DNA of 64,000 bases from Acidobacteriota bacterium (GTDB taxonomy: Bacteria; Acidobacteriota; JAAYUB01), in NCBI GenBank assembly GCA_018001935.1, contig JAGNHB010000020.1, positions 16,348 through 80,347 of the forward strand, given 5' to 3'. Positions 6,679 to 15,342 of this stretch are shown here, in pieces (positions within the stretch are counted from its first letter, which is position 1; each line of letters opens with the position of its first letter). Made by a program: the position numbers and the translations under genes. The notes beneath the pieces were generated by a model, which saw only the letters and a program-made list of their open reading frames with translations, was not told the origin of the DNA and did no database searches.

Positions 6679-8748
6679 CTAATTCACAATCACCCAGCTC
6701 ACGTCCGACACCGCCGACGGGACGGTCGGCGTCGTGGAGGTCACGGCCGTCCCGTTCAGGATCCAGGCGGAGAGGTCGCCGGCGCCCGGGGTGGTGTTCC
6801 GCCACACCACGTCCGCCTTCCCGTCGCCGGAGAAGTCGCCCGCGGCCTGGATCTCCCAGGCGGTCCCCACGGTGGGGAAGGGGAGGGAACCGGTGTAGCT
6901 CGTCCCGTCCAGCACCCAGACGGAATCGACGCCCGTCGACGGGTTCCGCCAGAGGATGTCGGTCTTCCCGTCGCCGGAGAAGTCGGCCAGGGCCGCGACG
7001 GTCCAGGCGGTCCCCACGGCCGCCAGGGGCAGGGAGCCGGTGACGGTGGTCCCGCTCAGGACCCAGACCGAGTTGTCGCCCGTGCTGGAATTCCGCCAGA
7101 GCAGGTCGGGGTTCCCGTCCCCGCTGAAGTCGGCGACGCCGGCGAGGGCCCACGGCGCCCCCACGCTGGGGAAGGCGGCCTGAGCGGTGACGGCGGTCCC
7201 GCTCAGGTACCACACCGAGTTGATGCCGGCGGAGGGGTTTCGCCAGAGGATGTCGGTCCGGCCGTCGGCGTTGAAGTCGGCGGCGCCCGCGATCTCCCAG
7301 CCCGTTCCCACGGCCGGGAGCGGGAGGGGCGAGCCGGAAATCGACACGCCGTTCATCAGCCAGGCGCTGTTGTCGCCCGTGGACACGCTGCGCCAGAGGA
7401 AGTCGGTCTTGCCGTCCAGGTTGAAGTCGGGGTGAAAGCGCCGGGTGTAATACTCGTAAGCGCCGATGTCCAGGGTTGCGTCCACCGGGCGCGGTGCGGC
7501 CGTCCCGGGGGCCTGGAAGGCGTGCAGCGGCGGGTGCCAGGCCGGCGGGAAGAGCGGGTTGGGGAAGGGGAACCCCGGCGGCCCGGAGAGGCTCCCGGCG
7601 CCGTGGTCGATGAGCACGCTCCCGGCGGCGGGCCGCGGGTCGTTGGAACCGAGGCCGACAAAGCCCGGGTCCGCGCCGGTCAGGGTGCCGGTCCACTGCA
7701 CCGGGATCTCGGTGGACCCCGTCTGCACCCAGTTGTTGGACCCGGCGATCAGCTCGCCGTCGCTCCAGTTGGCTTCCACCGTCCGCTTGATCTGGACGCC
7801 CGTCCCGTCGATGCGGTAGAAGACGTTGTTGTGCATCTCGATGCTCTGGATCCCGTCGAAGATCCGGAACGCCGCCGCGGAGCCGCACAGGAAGGTGTTG
7901 TTGACGAAGCGGTAGCGGCCGAAGGTCTCCCCCGTCCCGTCGCCGCCGACGCGGGTGACGAAGAAGAAGTTGTCCGACCCGGACGGTTTCGTCTTCTTCC
8001 AGAAGACGTTCCCCACCACGTCCGAGTCCTCCCGGACGGTGGGCGTGGGGTACTCCTCGGAGCCGATGAGCTCCAGCTCGTGGTAGTAGCCGCCCTCGAT
8101 CCAGTTGTAGTAGATCTCGTTGCGCTCCGCCCGGGACTTGACGTTGTTACCGCCGAGCCCCTCGTGGAGGTAGCAGAACTGCATGCGGAAGACGCTCCCC
8201 GGGCGGTTCCCCTCGTCGGTGCTCATGTAGATCTGGTGCTGGGAGCTGCCGTTGCCGCAGCGGTAGACCTCGCAGTACTCCATGAGGAGCGAGCCGGAGC
8301 CGAGGTCGGCCCCGAGGATGCCGTGGGCCGGGCAGTCGTGGACCACCACGTCCCGCAGGACCAGGTCGTCGGCCTGGTGGTAGACCCCCCGGAAGCTGCC
8401 GGCCGTCACCTCGAAGCCCTCGAAGACATAGTGGTCGGCGCCCGAGGTGTAGGGCCAGGGGCTCATGAAGGTCACGGTGTTGGTCCCGCCCGAGATCACG
8501 GGGCGGTTCCCGCTCACGCGGACCCCGCGGATCGTGATGGGGTTTCCCGCCCCGCCCGCTCGTTCGAAGACCAGGTCGCCCGGGTAGGTGGCGTTGCCGT
8601 CCACCAGCACCAGGTCGCCCGGGTTGAGCAGGCCGGCCACGTCCTGGAGCGTCGTGTAGGGCCGCCCCGGCCCCACGTTGTAGGTGGCGGCCGGCGCCGC
8701 GAGGAGCGCGAGCGCCAGCAGGATGAGCGTCGTCGCGATTCGGTTCAT
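6679..8748 (-). CDS. Secreted beta-helix protein with C-terminal FG-GAP ('ILWRN') repeats
   Basis: 689 residues from ATG 8748, chosen because AAGGAGGG lies just upstream and the signal peptide (MNRIATTLILLALALLAAPA) begins there; an in-frame upstream ATG gives only a charged extension. Residues ~22-385 look like a right-handed parallel beta-helix (GRPYTTLQDVAGLLNPGD, then RGVRVSGNRPVISGG and many short turn repeats), a fold used for binding or cleaving polysaccharides. Residues ~440-689 are five repeats of DFNADGRTDILWRN type, each followed by a W-x-L-x-G segment. This matches calcium-binding FG-GAP/VCBS propeller blades. No lyase catalytic residues can be assigned, so the substrate is unknown. 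The same C-terminal repeat type occurs at 35,881-39,087 and 60,262-62,961. Confidence 0.8.
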   Translation of the reverse strand: MNRIATTLILLALALLAAPAATYNVGPGRPYTTLQDVAGLLNPGDLVLVDGNATYPGDLVFERAGGAGNPITIRGVRVSGNRPVISGGTNTVTFMSPWPYTSGADHYVFEGFEVTAGSFRGVYHQADDLVLRDVVVHDCPAHGILGADLGSGSLLMEYCEVYRCGNGSSQHQIYMSTDEGNRPGSVFRMQFCYLHEGLGGNNVKSRAERNEIYYNWIEGGYYHELELIGSEEYPTPTVREDSDVVGNVFWKKTKPSGSDNFFFVTRVGGDGTGETFGRYRFVNNTFLCGSAAAFRIFDGIQSIEMHNNVFYRIDGTGVQIKRTVEANWSDGELIAGSNNWVQTGSTEIPVQWTGTLTGADPGFVGLGSNDPRPAAGSVLIDHGAGSLSGPPGFPFPNPLFPPAWHPPLHAFQAPGTAAPRPVDATLDIGAYEYYTRRFHPDFNLDGKTDFLWRSVSTGDNSAWLMNGVSISGSPLPLPAVGTGWEIAGAADFNADGRTDILWRNPSAGINSVWYLSGTAVTAQAAFPSVGAPWALAGVADFSGDGNPDLLWRNSSTGDNSVWVLSGTTVTGSLPLAAVGTAWTVAALADFSGDGKTDILWRNPSTGVDSVWVLDGTSYTGSLPFPTVGTAWEIQAAGDFSGDGKADVVWRNTTPGAGDLSAWILNGTAVTSTTPTVPSAVSDVSWVIVN

Positions 8749-9223
8749 GGATCCCTCCTTCGACCACGGCGATCGGACTTGTTGCACCGTGGGGCTTCGG
8801 CGCGGATTATGCCTCATCCGGCACCGGAAACGGAACGGAAAAATGGGGGAAGGAAACCACGAACGACCCCCACCCCACGAACGGGACCCGGGGTCAATCG
8901 AACCGTGACATCCCCACGATGACGCCCCCGCAAAAAGTCATTTTTGCCCGCGAATCACGCGAATGAACGCGAATCAGAAATCAAAGACTGATAGATATTA
9001 TTCGTGTGATAAATTCGCGCCTCTTCGTTTTCTTCGCAGGAAATCTCCCTTTCGCGGCTTTTTACGGGGTCATCACTTTTTGCGGGATGTCAGAATTCAG
9101 GGCGAAGCCGCGAAACAATCAGGGGTGCCCTGTATCCCTTTTTGAACAAATCAAGGAACAGAACGTATTGGTATGCGGCTTCCCACATGGGGGCGACCGG
9201 ACATCCGGAGGAGGGGTTTCCTC
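8749..9223. other. Intergenic region between divergent genes, with short repeats
   Basis: The gap separates a minus-strand secreted protein from a plus-strand membrane protein. It contains two short-repeat patches: ACCACGAACG near 8,855-8,885 and CGCGAATCA-type units of 10-base period at 8,950-8,975. I see no promoter with good matches to both boxes and no gene. Confidence 0.6.
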
Positions 9224-10261
9224 ATGGCTTTTCAGCGGGCCCATAATGCCGTATTCATCGTGCTGGTCTTCGGTTGCACGGCCTTCTGGACGTACCGTGC
9301 CGGCGCGGTCCGCCGGGAGGCGGCGGAGGCGGCCGACCGCTACCGGGACGCCGGCCGGTCGGTCGTCACGCTGTCCCGCTGCGAGCTGTACCTGAAGGCG
9401 GCGTCGGTCCGGATTTTCGCGAAACGGACCGGCCGGATGCCGGTAAGCCTCCGGGAATGCGCGGGTGACGGCGCGAGCTTCGACGACTGGATGGCCTGGC
9501 TGTCCAAGGAGAGACGGGCGGCGTGCCGAGACCCCCTGTTGCAGGAGGAGATGTTTTTCTGGTCGGCTTCTCCTCCACGCCAGGGGGGCGGTATTCACCC
9601 CGGTCCGTTCTATCGGGACCGGCTGGGCGTGCCCGTCGGCCCGTGGGCTCTCGTGCCCTGGAGCGACTCCGCCCCGCTCCCGCCGCTTCCCCCGGGGCTG
9701 GATCCCAGCGGGTTGCCGGTCCTTTACCGGGTCGGCGGGAGCCCGCCCCGGGACCCGGCGGCGATTCGCTCGGACGACCCGCTCCCGCCGGAGATCGCGG
9801 CGTTCTTCCAGGCCCGGGGGGGCGAAGCGCCCGTCCCGCCCCAACCGTTCTCGCTCGTCTCGCTGCGCATCCGCGACCGCCTGGACCAGCAGGCCCGCCT
9901 CGATGACCGGGTGACCCGGGCGTGGCTGGAGCTGGCGGGCGGGCTGATCCTCGGCACGGCCCTGGTGCTGGCCATCCTCTACCGGTGGGGAAGTCCGCGA
10001 AAGAGGCGGATGGCGGCAGGATTGGCCATACTCGGGGCCCTGTCCGTGTTCGCGTGGCTCTGGGGGAGTACCAGGCTTTTCACCAAGGTTCACAGCTCGT
10101 TCTACACCGGGATCTCCCGCGGTGATCTGATCGCCGTCCTCGACGAGGCGGTCCGGCGGGGGGAGGTCCCGCCGGAGACGGCCGCGGCCTCCCGGCAGTA
10201 CCTTCTCTCCCTCCCCGCGGATGACGCAAGCCGCGGCCTGCCGTTGCGGGTGAGGGACTGA
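9224..10261 (+). CDS. Unrecognised membrane protein
   Basis: 345 residues from ATG 9224, preferred over an in-frame upstream ATG (9173) because GGAGGA lies ~10 bases upstream and a hydrophobic segment (HNAVFIVLVFGCTAFW) starts right after it. One N-terminal membrane segment is followed by a ~220-residue soluble part with many prolines, then two more membrane segments (GGLILGTALVLAIL near 245-260 and GLAILGALSVFAWLW near 275-290). The tail is hydrophilic. Predicted topology puts the soluble part outside the cytoplasm. I recognise no family. It faces rimK convergently, with a heptamer inverted array between them. Confidence 0.7.
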   Translation: MAFQRAHNAVFIVLVFGCTAFWTYRAGAVRREAAEAADRYRDAGRSVVTLSRCELYLKAASVRIFAKRTGRMPVSLRECAGDGASFDDWMAWLSKERRAACRDPLLQEEMFFWSASPPRQGGGIHPGPFYRDRLGVPVGPWALVPWSDSAPLPPLPPGLDPSGLPVLYRVGGSPPRDPAAIRSDDPLPPEIAAFFQARGGEAPVPPQPFSLVSLRIRDRLDQQARLDDRVTRAWLELAGGLILGTALVLAILYRWGSPRKRRMAAGLAILGALSVFAWLWGSTRLFTKVHSSFYTGISRGDLIAVLDEAVRRGEVPPETAAASRQYLLSLPADDASRGLPLRVRD

Positions 10262-10373
10262 GGCGGAGGCCGGCCAGGGGTTCCCCTATGGGACCATGAT
10301 CATGATCTGGATGGGCTTGAATAGCTTGATCCATGCAGGCAGCTTCCCACCGGCTGTGTCCGGGAGAAAGGAC

Positions 10374-10496
10374 CAAGGGACCCAAAGGACCCAAAGGACG
10401 AAAAGGACGGCCGTGAACTAAATTCTTGGCTCTTCGGGTTCGTGGTTCGTGGGGTCGTTTATGTCCTTTTGGTCCTTTAAGTCCTTTTGTCCTTTC
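10374..10496. repeat. Heptamer inverted array (AAAGGACC ... GGTCCTTT), copy 1
   Basis: About six units of AAAGGACC/AAGGGACC at 10,374-10,409 face about five units of GTCCTTTT at 10,461-10,496, leaving a ~50-base loop that includes a GTTCGTGGTTCGTGG patch. The arms would pair into a long purine-pyrimidine hairpin in RNA of either strand. It fills the gap between two convergent genes, so a role in 3' end formation is plausible. A second copy lies at 49,291-49,492. Confidence 0.75.
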
Positions 10497-10497
10497 T

Positions 10498-11457
10498 TCA
10501 GGGATAGAACGCTTCGAGGCGCTGGAGGAACGCGGCGTGGAAGTCTTTGCCGGCGGCGCGCAGGGCGCCGGCGATCCCCTCCCATCCGGGGTTGGCGTTG
10601 ACTTCCAGGACGGCGGGGCCGTCGCGGCCGACCAGGATGTCCACCCCCGCCAGTTTCAGCGAGAGGGCGCGGGCGGCGTCCAGGGCCAGGATTTCCAGCT
10701 CCCGCTCCAGTTCGACGAACGCGACGTTCGCGCCGAGGGAGAAGTTCGAGCGGAAGTCCCCGGGCGGCGCCTCGCGGCGCATGGCCCCGACGACCTGGCC
10801 GAGGAGCACCACGGCGCGAAGGTCCCAGGGGGGTGCGCCGGCAGGCTGCAGGAAGGGCTGGGCCAGGACGATGTCGTGGCGGTCGGCGGCCCAGAGGGTC
10901 TCCACCGCGTCCCGGAGGGCAGCCTCGTCCCGGGCGAGGAGCACGTCCCGCCCCTTCGACCCCATGGAGGGCTTGACCACCCAGGGCGGGGCCCCCAGCA
11001 GCCGGGGGACGGCCCCGAGGTGCTCGGGCCGGCGGATGACGACGGTGGGGGGGACGGGGATCCCCCGGGCGGAGAGGCGCAGGAGGGAGGTCACCTTGTT
11101 GCGGCAGATCTCCAGGGGCTCCAGGTCCTGAAGGAACCGGACCCCGGCGGCGTCCAGGGCCTCCACCAGGTAGAAGTCGCCCCGGCACTGGCGCCGGAGG
11201 CTGATCTTGGGGATCACCAGGTCGGCGGCGGCCAGGGCTTCCGCCCCGGGCCCGCCGATGAGCGCCCCGGGCAGCCGGGTGAGCAGGGGGGCCTCCGCGG
11301 CGGCGTCGCCGGCCCGCCCGTCCAGGCAGACGAACACCTCCCCGTGGCGGACCACCGCGCAGGCGTGCCCCCGCGCCTCGGCGGTTCGGGCGAAGCGCTC
11401 GAGTTCCGGCGAGAGGGCTTCCTCCGTGGTGGTGGTGGTCAGCAGGGCCAGCCGCAT
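10498..11457 (-). CDS. RimK-like ATP-grasp ligase
   Basis: 319 residues. ATP-grasp enzymes of the RimK/LysX/MptN group join an amino acid to a carboxylate using ATP. The pattern is complete: WVVKPSMGSKGRDVLLA binds ATP, DLRAVVLLGQVVGAM and DFRSNFSLGA follow, and the magnesium-binding C-terminal motif is DILVGRDGPAVLEVNANPGW. The N-terminal ~110 residues form the preATP-grasp part. It starts 13 bases after prfA and is the last gene of a minus-strand cluster headed by rpmE. That context hints at modification of a translation factor or ribosomal protein, as RimK does for S6, but the substrate is not shown by the sequence. Confidence 0.85.
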   Translation of the reverse strand: MRLALLTTTTTEEALSPELERFARTAEARGHACAVVRHGEVFVCLDGRAGDAAAEAPLLTRLPGALIGGPGAEALAAADLVIPKISLRRQCRGDFYLVEALDAAGVRFLQDLEPLEICRNKVTSLLRLSARGIPVPPTVVIRRPEHLGAVPRLLGAPPWVVKPSMGSKGRDVLLARDEAALRDAVETLWAADRHDIVLAQPFLQPAGAPPWDLRAVVLLGQVVGAMRREAPPGDFRSNFSLGANVAFVELERELEILALDAARALSLKLAGVDILVGRDGPAVLEVNANPGWEGIAGALRAAGKDFHAAFLQRLEAFYP

Positions 11458-11470
11458 GGCGAGGGGGCGA

Positions 11471-12544
11471 TCATTCCCCGCCGGCAGCGCGGCGGAGCTG
11501 CTCGGCCTGGAAGTGGGTGAGCAGGGCTTCCAGGACCCCGTCGAGGTCGCCCTCCAGGATCAGGTCGAGCTGGTGGAGGGTCAGGCCGATGCGGTGGTCC
11601 GTCAGGCGGTTCTGGGGGAAATTGTAGGTGCGGATCTTCTCGCTCCGGTCGCCGGAGCCCACCTGGGTCTTGCGGTCGCGGGCGATCTCCTCGTCCCGCT
11701 TCGCCTGCTCGGCCTCGTAGAGACGGGCGAGGAGGACCTTCATGGCCCGGGCCCGGTTCTTGATCTGGCTCTTCTCGTCCTGGCAGCTCACCACGAGGCC
11801 CGTGGGGAGGTGGGTGATGCGCACCGCCGAGTAGGTGGTGTTGACGGACTGTCCGCCGGGGCCCGAGGAGCAGAAGGTGTCGATGCGGAGGTCCTTCGGG
11901 TCGACCTGGATCTCCACCTCGTCCGCCTCGGGGAGGACGGCCACGGTGACCGCGGAGGTGTGGATGCGGCCGCTGGCCTCGGTGGCGGGGACCCGCTGGA
12001 CGCGGTGGACGCCGCTCTCGTGCTTGAGCCGGGAGAAGACCCGCTCCCCCTCGATCTCGGCGACGATTTCCTTGAAGCCCCCGACACCCGACTCGTGGGC
12101 GGTGACCAGGGAGAGCTTCCAGCCGCGGCGCTCGGCGTAGCGGGTGTACATCCGGAACAGGTCCGCGGCGAAGAGGGAGGCCTCGTCGCCCCCGGTGCCG
12201 GCACGGATCTCCAGGATGACGTTCTTCTCGTCGTTGGGGTCCCGGGGGAGCAGCAGGATCTTCAGGGACGCCTCTTCGTCGGCGATGCGCGCCTCCAGGG
12301 CGGCGACCTCCTCCTGGGCCATGTCCTTGAGGTCGCCTTCCTCGGCGGCCGCCAGTTCCCGGGCCCCGGCGAGCTCCCCCTGGAGCCCCTTCCACCGGCG
12401 GTACCCGGCGGCCAGCTCCTCGACGGCCTTGAGCGACTGGGCGTGCTTGCGGTACTCCCGGGGGTCGGAGGCGACGGCGGGGTCCGCCATCCGCTCTTTC
12501 AGTTCCTCGTACTGGGCCTCGATGCGGGCCAGCTTGTCGAACAT
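11471..12544 (-). CDS. prfA: Peptide chain release factor 1
   Basis: 357 residues, normal length. It releases finished peptides at UAA and UAG stop codons. The PxT-type stop-recognition tripeptide is present as [15 protein letters not shown], which identifies RF1 rather than RF2. The catalytic GGQ loop is intact ([14 protein letters not shown], about residues 228-230). The helical N-terminal domain and the C-terminal [16 protein letters not shown] segment are both present. The ATG is 6 bases after the cupin stop, implying co-transcription. In many bacteria the neighbour is the RF methyltransferase gene prmC; none is seen here. Confidence 0.96.
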   Translation of the reverse strand: MFDKLARIEAQYEELKERMADPAVASDPREYRKHAQSLKAVEELAAGYRRWKGLQGELAGARELAAAEEGDLKDMAQEEVAALEARIADEEASLKILLLPRDPNDEKNVILEIRAGTGGDEASLFAADLFRMYTRYAERRGWKLSLVTAHESGVGGFKEIVAEIEGERVFSRLKHESGVHRVQRVPATEASGRIHTSAVTVAVLPEADEVEIQVDPKDLRIDTFCSSGPGGQSVNTTYSAVRITHLPTGLVVSCQDEKSQIKNRARAMKVLLARLYEAEQAKRDEEIARDRKTQVGSGDRSEKIRTYNFPQNRLTDHRIGLTLHQLDLILEGDLDGVLEALLTHFQAEQLRRAAGGE

Positions 12545-12550
12545 GGTCCC

Positions 12551-12817
12551 TCACCCGAAGTTGTAGTGCTTGCGGACGCCCTCCAGGATCTTCCACCGGC
12601 AGTCCATGCCGCGGGGGAACTCCACGAAGTCGCCCTTCCCGAAGGACCAGGTCTTGCCGCAGGCGGTGACCTCGACCTTCCCCTCGAGGAAGTAGCACTG
12701 CTCGGGCTCGTCGTAGTGCCAGTCGAATTCCGAGACGTCCTTGGTCCAGGTGGGCCAGGAACGGATGTCCTTCGCCTTGAATTCGGCGTCGGTCAATTTT
12801 GTGATCTTGATGTTCAT
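12551..12817 (-). CDS. Small cupin-domain protein
   Basis: 88 residues. A single beta-barrel cupin of the DUF861/EutQ type: EFDWHYDEPEQCYFLEGKVE gives the first motif with its His/Glu pair, and FGKGDFVEFPRGMDCRWKI the second. Such proteins bind a metal or small ligand, and their functions are diverse. It sits in the position between DUF1385 and prfA where prmC is often found, and its stop codon is 6 bases before prfA. The upstream gap from DUF1385 is 117 bases and contains short repeats, so it may start its own transcript. Confidence 0.85.
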   Translation of the reverse strand: MNIKITKLTDAEFKAKDIRSWPTWTKDVSEFDWHYDEPEQCYFLEGKVEVTACGKTWSFGKGDFVEFPRGMDCRWKILEGVRKHYNFG

Positions 12818-12829
12818 GCGTGACCTCTC

Positions 12830-12922
12830 AAAAGGCTGTAGGGGTTTAGGCTGTAGGCTGCAGGTCGGATCGGAGGGTCAACGCCTCCGACTGTTCGCGT
12901 GGTTCGTGTAATTCGTGGTTCA
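12830..12922. repeat. Short repeats, 'ctgtagg' and 'ttcgtg' flavours
   Basis: The gap between the cupin gene and DUF1385 holds GGCTGTAGG-type units (about 12,833-12,862), then TTCGCGTGGTTCGTG-type units (12,894-12,922). The second is the reverse complement of the CACGAA family seen elsewhere. Confidence 0.65.
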
Positions 12923-12934
12923 TGTCGGGGGTTG

Positions 12935-14026
12935 TCAGGCGGCGGAGGCGGCGGCCTTTTCCGCCTTGATCTCGTCCTCGAGCGCCAGGGCGTGCTGGAG
13001 GGACTTCAGGGAGACCTCCAGCATGTCGTCGGTGGGGGGGTTGGTGGTGATCCGCTGGAGGCAGAGGCCGGGCGTCATCATGGCCTTGCACACGAAGTTC
13101 CGGGGGAAGCGCGCCGAAAGCCGGATCAGCTCGTAGGAGATCCCGGCGATCAGGGGCAGGAGGAGGACCCGGGAGAGGATCTTCCAGACCAGGGCCTCGA
13201 AGCGGAAGATGGTGAAGACGATGATGCCCACCACCATCACGAAGAGGAGGAAACTGGTCCCGCAGCGGGGGTGCAGGGTGGTGTACTTCCGGGCGTTCTC
13301 GACGGTGAGTTCTTCCTTGGCCTCCCACAGGTGGACGACCTTGTGCTCCGCGCCGTGGTACTGGAAGACCCGGTGGATGTCCTTCATCCGGGAGATGAGG
13401 AGCAGGTAGGCCAGGAAGATGGCCAGACGGATTGCGCCGTCCACCACGTTGAAGAAGAGCCAGTTCTCGTGGACCACGTCGGGCGCCGCGGCCGGGGCCG
13501 GCTTCCCGGCCGCCGGGGCGGGGGCCGCCGGCGCCGTCGCGGCGGGGGCCGGGCCGTGGGTCGCCTGGGTGACCAGGGCGCTGAGCCAGTAGGGCAGGTA
13601 GACGAACAGCGCGATGGCCAGGGCCAGGGAAAAGACCATGGTGGCCGCCAGGATGGCCTTCTCGCCCTTCTTGCCCTTCTTCTTCGCGGGCTCGGGGGCG
13701 GGGGCCCCGACGGTGACGGGGACGGTCGCCGGCGTGTCGGTTTTGGCGGGTGCGGGGGTTTCCAGGGCGGCCTCGGCGGAGAAGTTGAGGGCCCGGATGC
13801 CGAGGGCCAGGGACTGAATGAGGATGGCCGTGCCCCTCACGAAGGGGAGTTTGAGGACGGGCCAGCGGTCGGTCCACCGCGGGACCCGCTCGCGCTTGAA
13901 GACGATCTCGCCGTCGGGGCGGCGGACCGCCACGGCGAAGGTGTTGGGGGTGCGCATCATCACGCCCTCCAGGACGGCTTGGCCCCCCACCAGGATGTCC
14001 GCGTCCATCTTCGCTTTCTTCGCCAT
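12935..14026 (-). CDS. DUF1385 integral membrane protein
   Basis: 363 residues. The family signature GGQAVLEGVMMRTP is at residues 13-26 and HGAEHKVVHLWEAKEEL near 220. Membrane segments are predicted near 60-85, 115-145, 190-210, 255-275 and 280-300. An Ala/Pro-rich insert lies near 155-180. The function of this widespread family is unknown. Its place between rpmE and prfA is conserved in many Firmicutes and other phyla, which ties it loosely to translation. Confidence 0.85.
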   Translation of the reverse strand: MAKKAKMDADILVGGQAVLEGVMMRTPNTFAVAVRRPDGEIVFKRERVPRWTDRWPVLKLPFVRGTAILIQSLALGIRALNFSAEAALETPAPAKTDTPATVPVTVGAPAPEPAKKKGKKGEKAILAATMVFSLALAIALFVYLPYWLSALVTQATHGPAPAATAPAAPAPAAGKPAPAAAPDVVHENWLFFNVVDGAIRLAIFLAYLLLISRMKDIHRVFQYHGAEHKVVHLWEAKEELTVENARKYTTLHPRCGTSFLLFVMVVGIIVFTIFRFEALVWKILSRVLLLPLIAGISYELIRLSARFPRNFVCKAMMTPGLCLQRITTNPPTDDMLEVSLKSLQHALALEDEIKAEKAAASAA

Positions 14027-14060
14027 GAGCCTCGCCCCCCCCGTCCCGCTGAAAATGCGA

Positions 14061-14092
14061 GAGGGTTGACCGCGCCGTGCGGGTCAACCCTC
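14061..14092 (-). terminator. Hairpin between rpmE and DUF1385
   Basis: A perfect 11-bp stem (14,061-14,071 with 14,082-14,092) has a 10-base loop. On the minus strand it lies 20 bases past the rpmE stop and is followed by only a short T run (ATTTTC). It could attenuate read-through into DUF1385 or stabilise the rpmE mRNA end. Confidence 0.5.
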
Positions 14093-14112
14093 CGGATGTC
14101 GTTGCCGAACCG

Positions 14113-14337
14113 CTAATTGGATTCTTTCGGGGTCCCGAATTTGCCGTAGCGGCGGGAGAACTTCTCCACCATCCCGGCGGTGTCCACCAGCTTCTGCTTG
14201 CCGGTGAAGAAGGGGTGGCAGTTGGAGCAGATCTCCAGCTTGATCTCGTTCTTGGTGGACCGGGTCTCGAAGGTGTTCCCGCAGGCGCAGGTCACCATGA
14301 CTTTTCCGTACTTGGGGTGGATGCCTTTCTTCATCAT
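14113..14337 (-). CDS. rpmE: 50S ribosomal protein L31 (zinc-binding type)
   Basis: 74 residues. The sequence [20 protein letters not shown] is typical of L31. The zinc ligands are present as CACG near the N-terminus and CSNC in the middle (C+ type), followed by [20 protein letters not shown]. Two adjacent ATGs (14,337 and 14,334) are possible; GAGGAG 5-8 bases upstream serves either. It heads the minus-strand cluster with DUF1385, cupin, prfA and the ATP-grasp gene, and is divergent from the HU gene. Confidence 0.95.
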   Translation of the reverse strand: MMKKGIHPKYGKVMVTCACGNTFETRSTKNEIKLEICSNCHPFFTGKQKLVDTAGMVEKFSRRYGKFGTPKESN

Positions 14338-14360
14338 TTGCTCCTCGTCTCGGGGCCGGC

Positions 14361-14417
14361 GCGTACGGCCCGAAAAAATTGAACGACCTTTTTACCACAG
14401 AGGAGGGGAGCGGGCAA
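14361..14417 (-). promoter_or_regulatory. Promoter and leader hairpin for rpmE
   Basis: On the minus strand TTGCCC (14,412-14,417), 17 bases and TAAAAA (14,389-14,394) form a fair promoter. The leader before the ribosome binding site has a GC-rich hairpin with a 6-bp stem GGGCCG/CGGCCC and a 7-base loop. Ribosomal protein leaders that bind L31 are known in several phyla, so autoregulation is possible but unproven. Confidence 0.4.
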
Positions 14418-14512
14418 GCGATTTTTTGTGGCTTTCGACGGAAAACCCGGAGAGGCGAAAGGCCCGGGGGGATGGCCTCCCGCGACTTTTTACGGGATTT
14501 TGAAAATACTGA

Positions 14513-14541
14513 TGGACACCGATTTTCTTTTCTGGTACTCT
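14513..14541 (+). promoter_or_regulatory. Possible promoter for the HU gene
   Basis: TGGACA, 17 bases and TACTCT lie about 33 bases before the HU start. Each box has four or five matches to the sigma-70 consensus. Confidence 0.4.
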
Positions 14542-14574
14542 TGCTTTGTTCAAAAGACTTTATCGGAGGAGAAC

Positions 14575-14850
14575 ATGACCAAGGCCGAGATCGTCACCAA
14601 ACTGTGTCAGAAAGTCAGCATCGGGAAGAAGGACGCCGTCGTGGTCGTTCAGACCGTCCTCGACAGCATCGTGGAATCCCTTCAGCAGGGCGACAAGGTC
14701 GAGCTTCGAGGCTTCGGCAGCTTCAAGATCCGCACCCGCGGGCCCCGCAAGGGCCGCAACCCGAAGACGGGCGACTCCGTGGACGTCCCCATGAAGAAGA
14801 TCCCGTACTTCAAGCCCGGCAAGGAACTCAAGGAGATCATCAACCGCTGA
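14575..14850 (+). CDS. hup: HU/IHF family DNA-binding protein
   Basis: 91 residues from ATG 14,575, with GGAGGA 4 bases upstream; an in-frame ATG at 14,428 is rejected because it has no ribosome binding site and adds unrelated sequence. HU proteins dimerise and bend DNA to organise the nucleoid. The family signature GFGSFKIRTRGPRKGRNPKT is intact, including the arm residues RNPKTG that enter the minor groove. The HIT gene begins 6 bases after the stop, so the two are co-transcribed. Confidence 0.93.
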   Translation: MTKAEIVTKLCQKVSIGKKDAVVVVQTVLDSIVESLQQGDKVELRGFGSFKIRTRGPRKGRNPKTGDSVDVPMKKIPYFKPGKELKEIINR

Positions 14851-14856
14851 GTTCCC

Positions 14857-15342
14857 ATGGATTACCTCTGGACCCCCTGGCGTTACCAGTACATCGCGGG
14901 GATCGACGGCGGTAAGGGCGGTTGTGTTTTCTGTGAACTCCCCGGTCGGGCGGATGAGGAGGTCTTCATCGTCCACCGGGGAAAGCGAAACTACATCGTT
15001 CTCAACCGGTTTCCCTACACCTCCGGCCACGCCATGGTCATCCCCTACCGGCATTTCGCGGGCTTCGGCGAACTGGAGCCCGCGGAGACCCAGGAGATGA
15101 TGGACCTCGCCCGGGCCCTGCAGGGCGCCCTGGTCGATGTTTACCACCCCGAGGGCTTCAACGTCGGCTGGAACCTTGGGCGCTGCGCCGGCGCCGGGGT
15201 CGCGGATCACCTCCATCTCCACGTCGTCCCCCGCTGGGTGGGCGACACCAACCTCGTCGGGGTCCTGGGTGAGACCCGCACCCTTCCCGAGGACCTCGAA
15301 ACCACCTGCCGGAAATTGAAGGAACGGTTCTCCCGCCTCTGA
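14857..15342 (+). CDS. HIT-family nucleotide hydrolase/transferase
   Basis: 161 residues. The histidine triad motif HLHLHVVPRW is near residue 125. The N-terminus MDYLWTPWRYQYIAG followed by CVFC matches the AP4A-phosphorylase/HIT subgroup that acts on dinucleoside polyphosphates or nucleoside monophosphate conjugates. VLNRFPYTSGHAMVIPYRH is the usual segment after the first strand. The exact substrate cannot be decided. It forms a two-gene unit with HU. Confidence 0.9.
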   Translation: MDYLWTPWRYQYIAGIDGGKGGCVFCELPGRADEEVFIVHRGKRNYIVLNRFPYTSGHAMVIPYRHFAGFGELEPAETQEMMDLARALQGALVDVYHPEGFNVGWNLGRCAGAGVADHLHLHVVPRWVGDTNLVGVLGETRTLPEDLETTCRKLKERFSRL

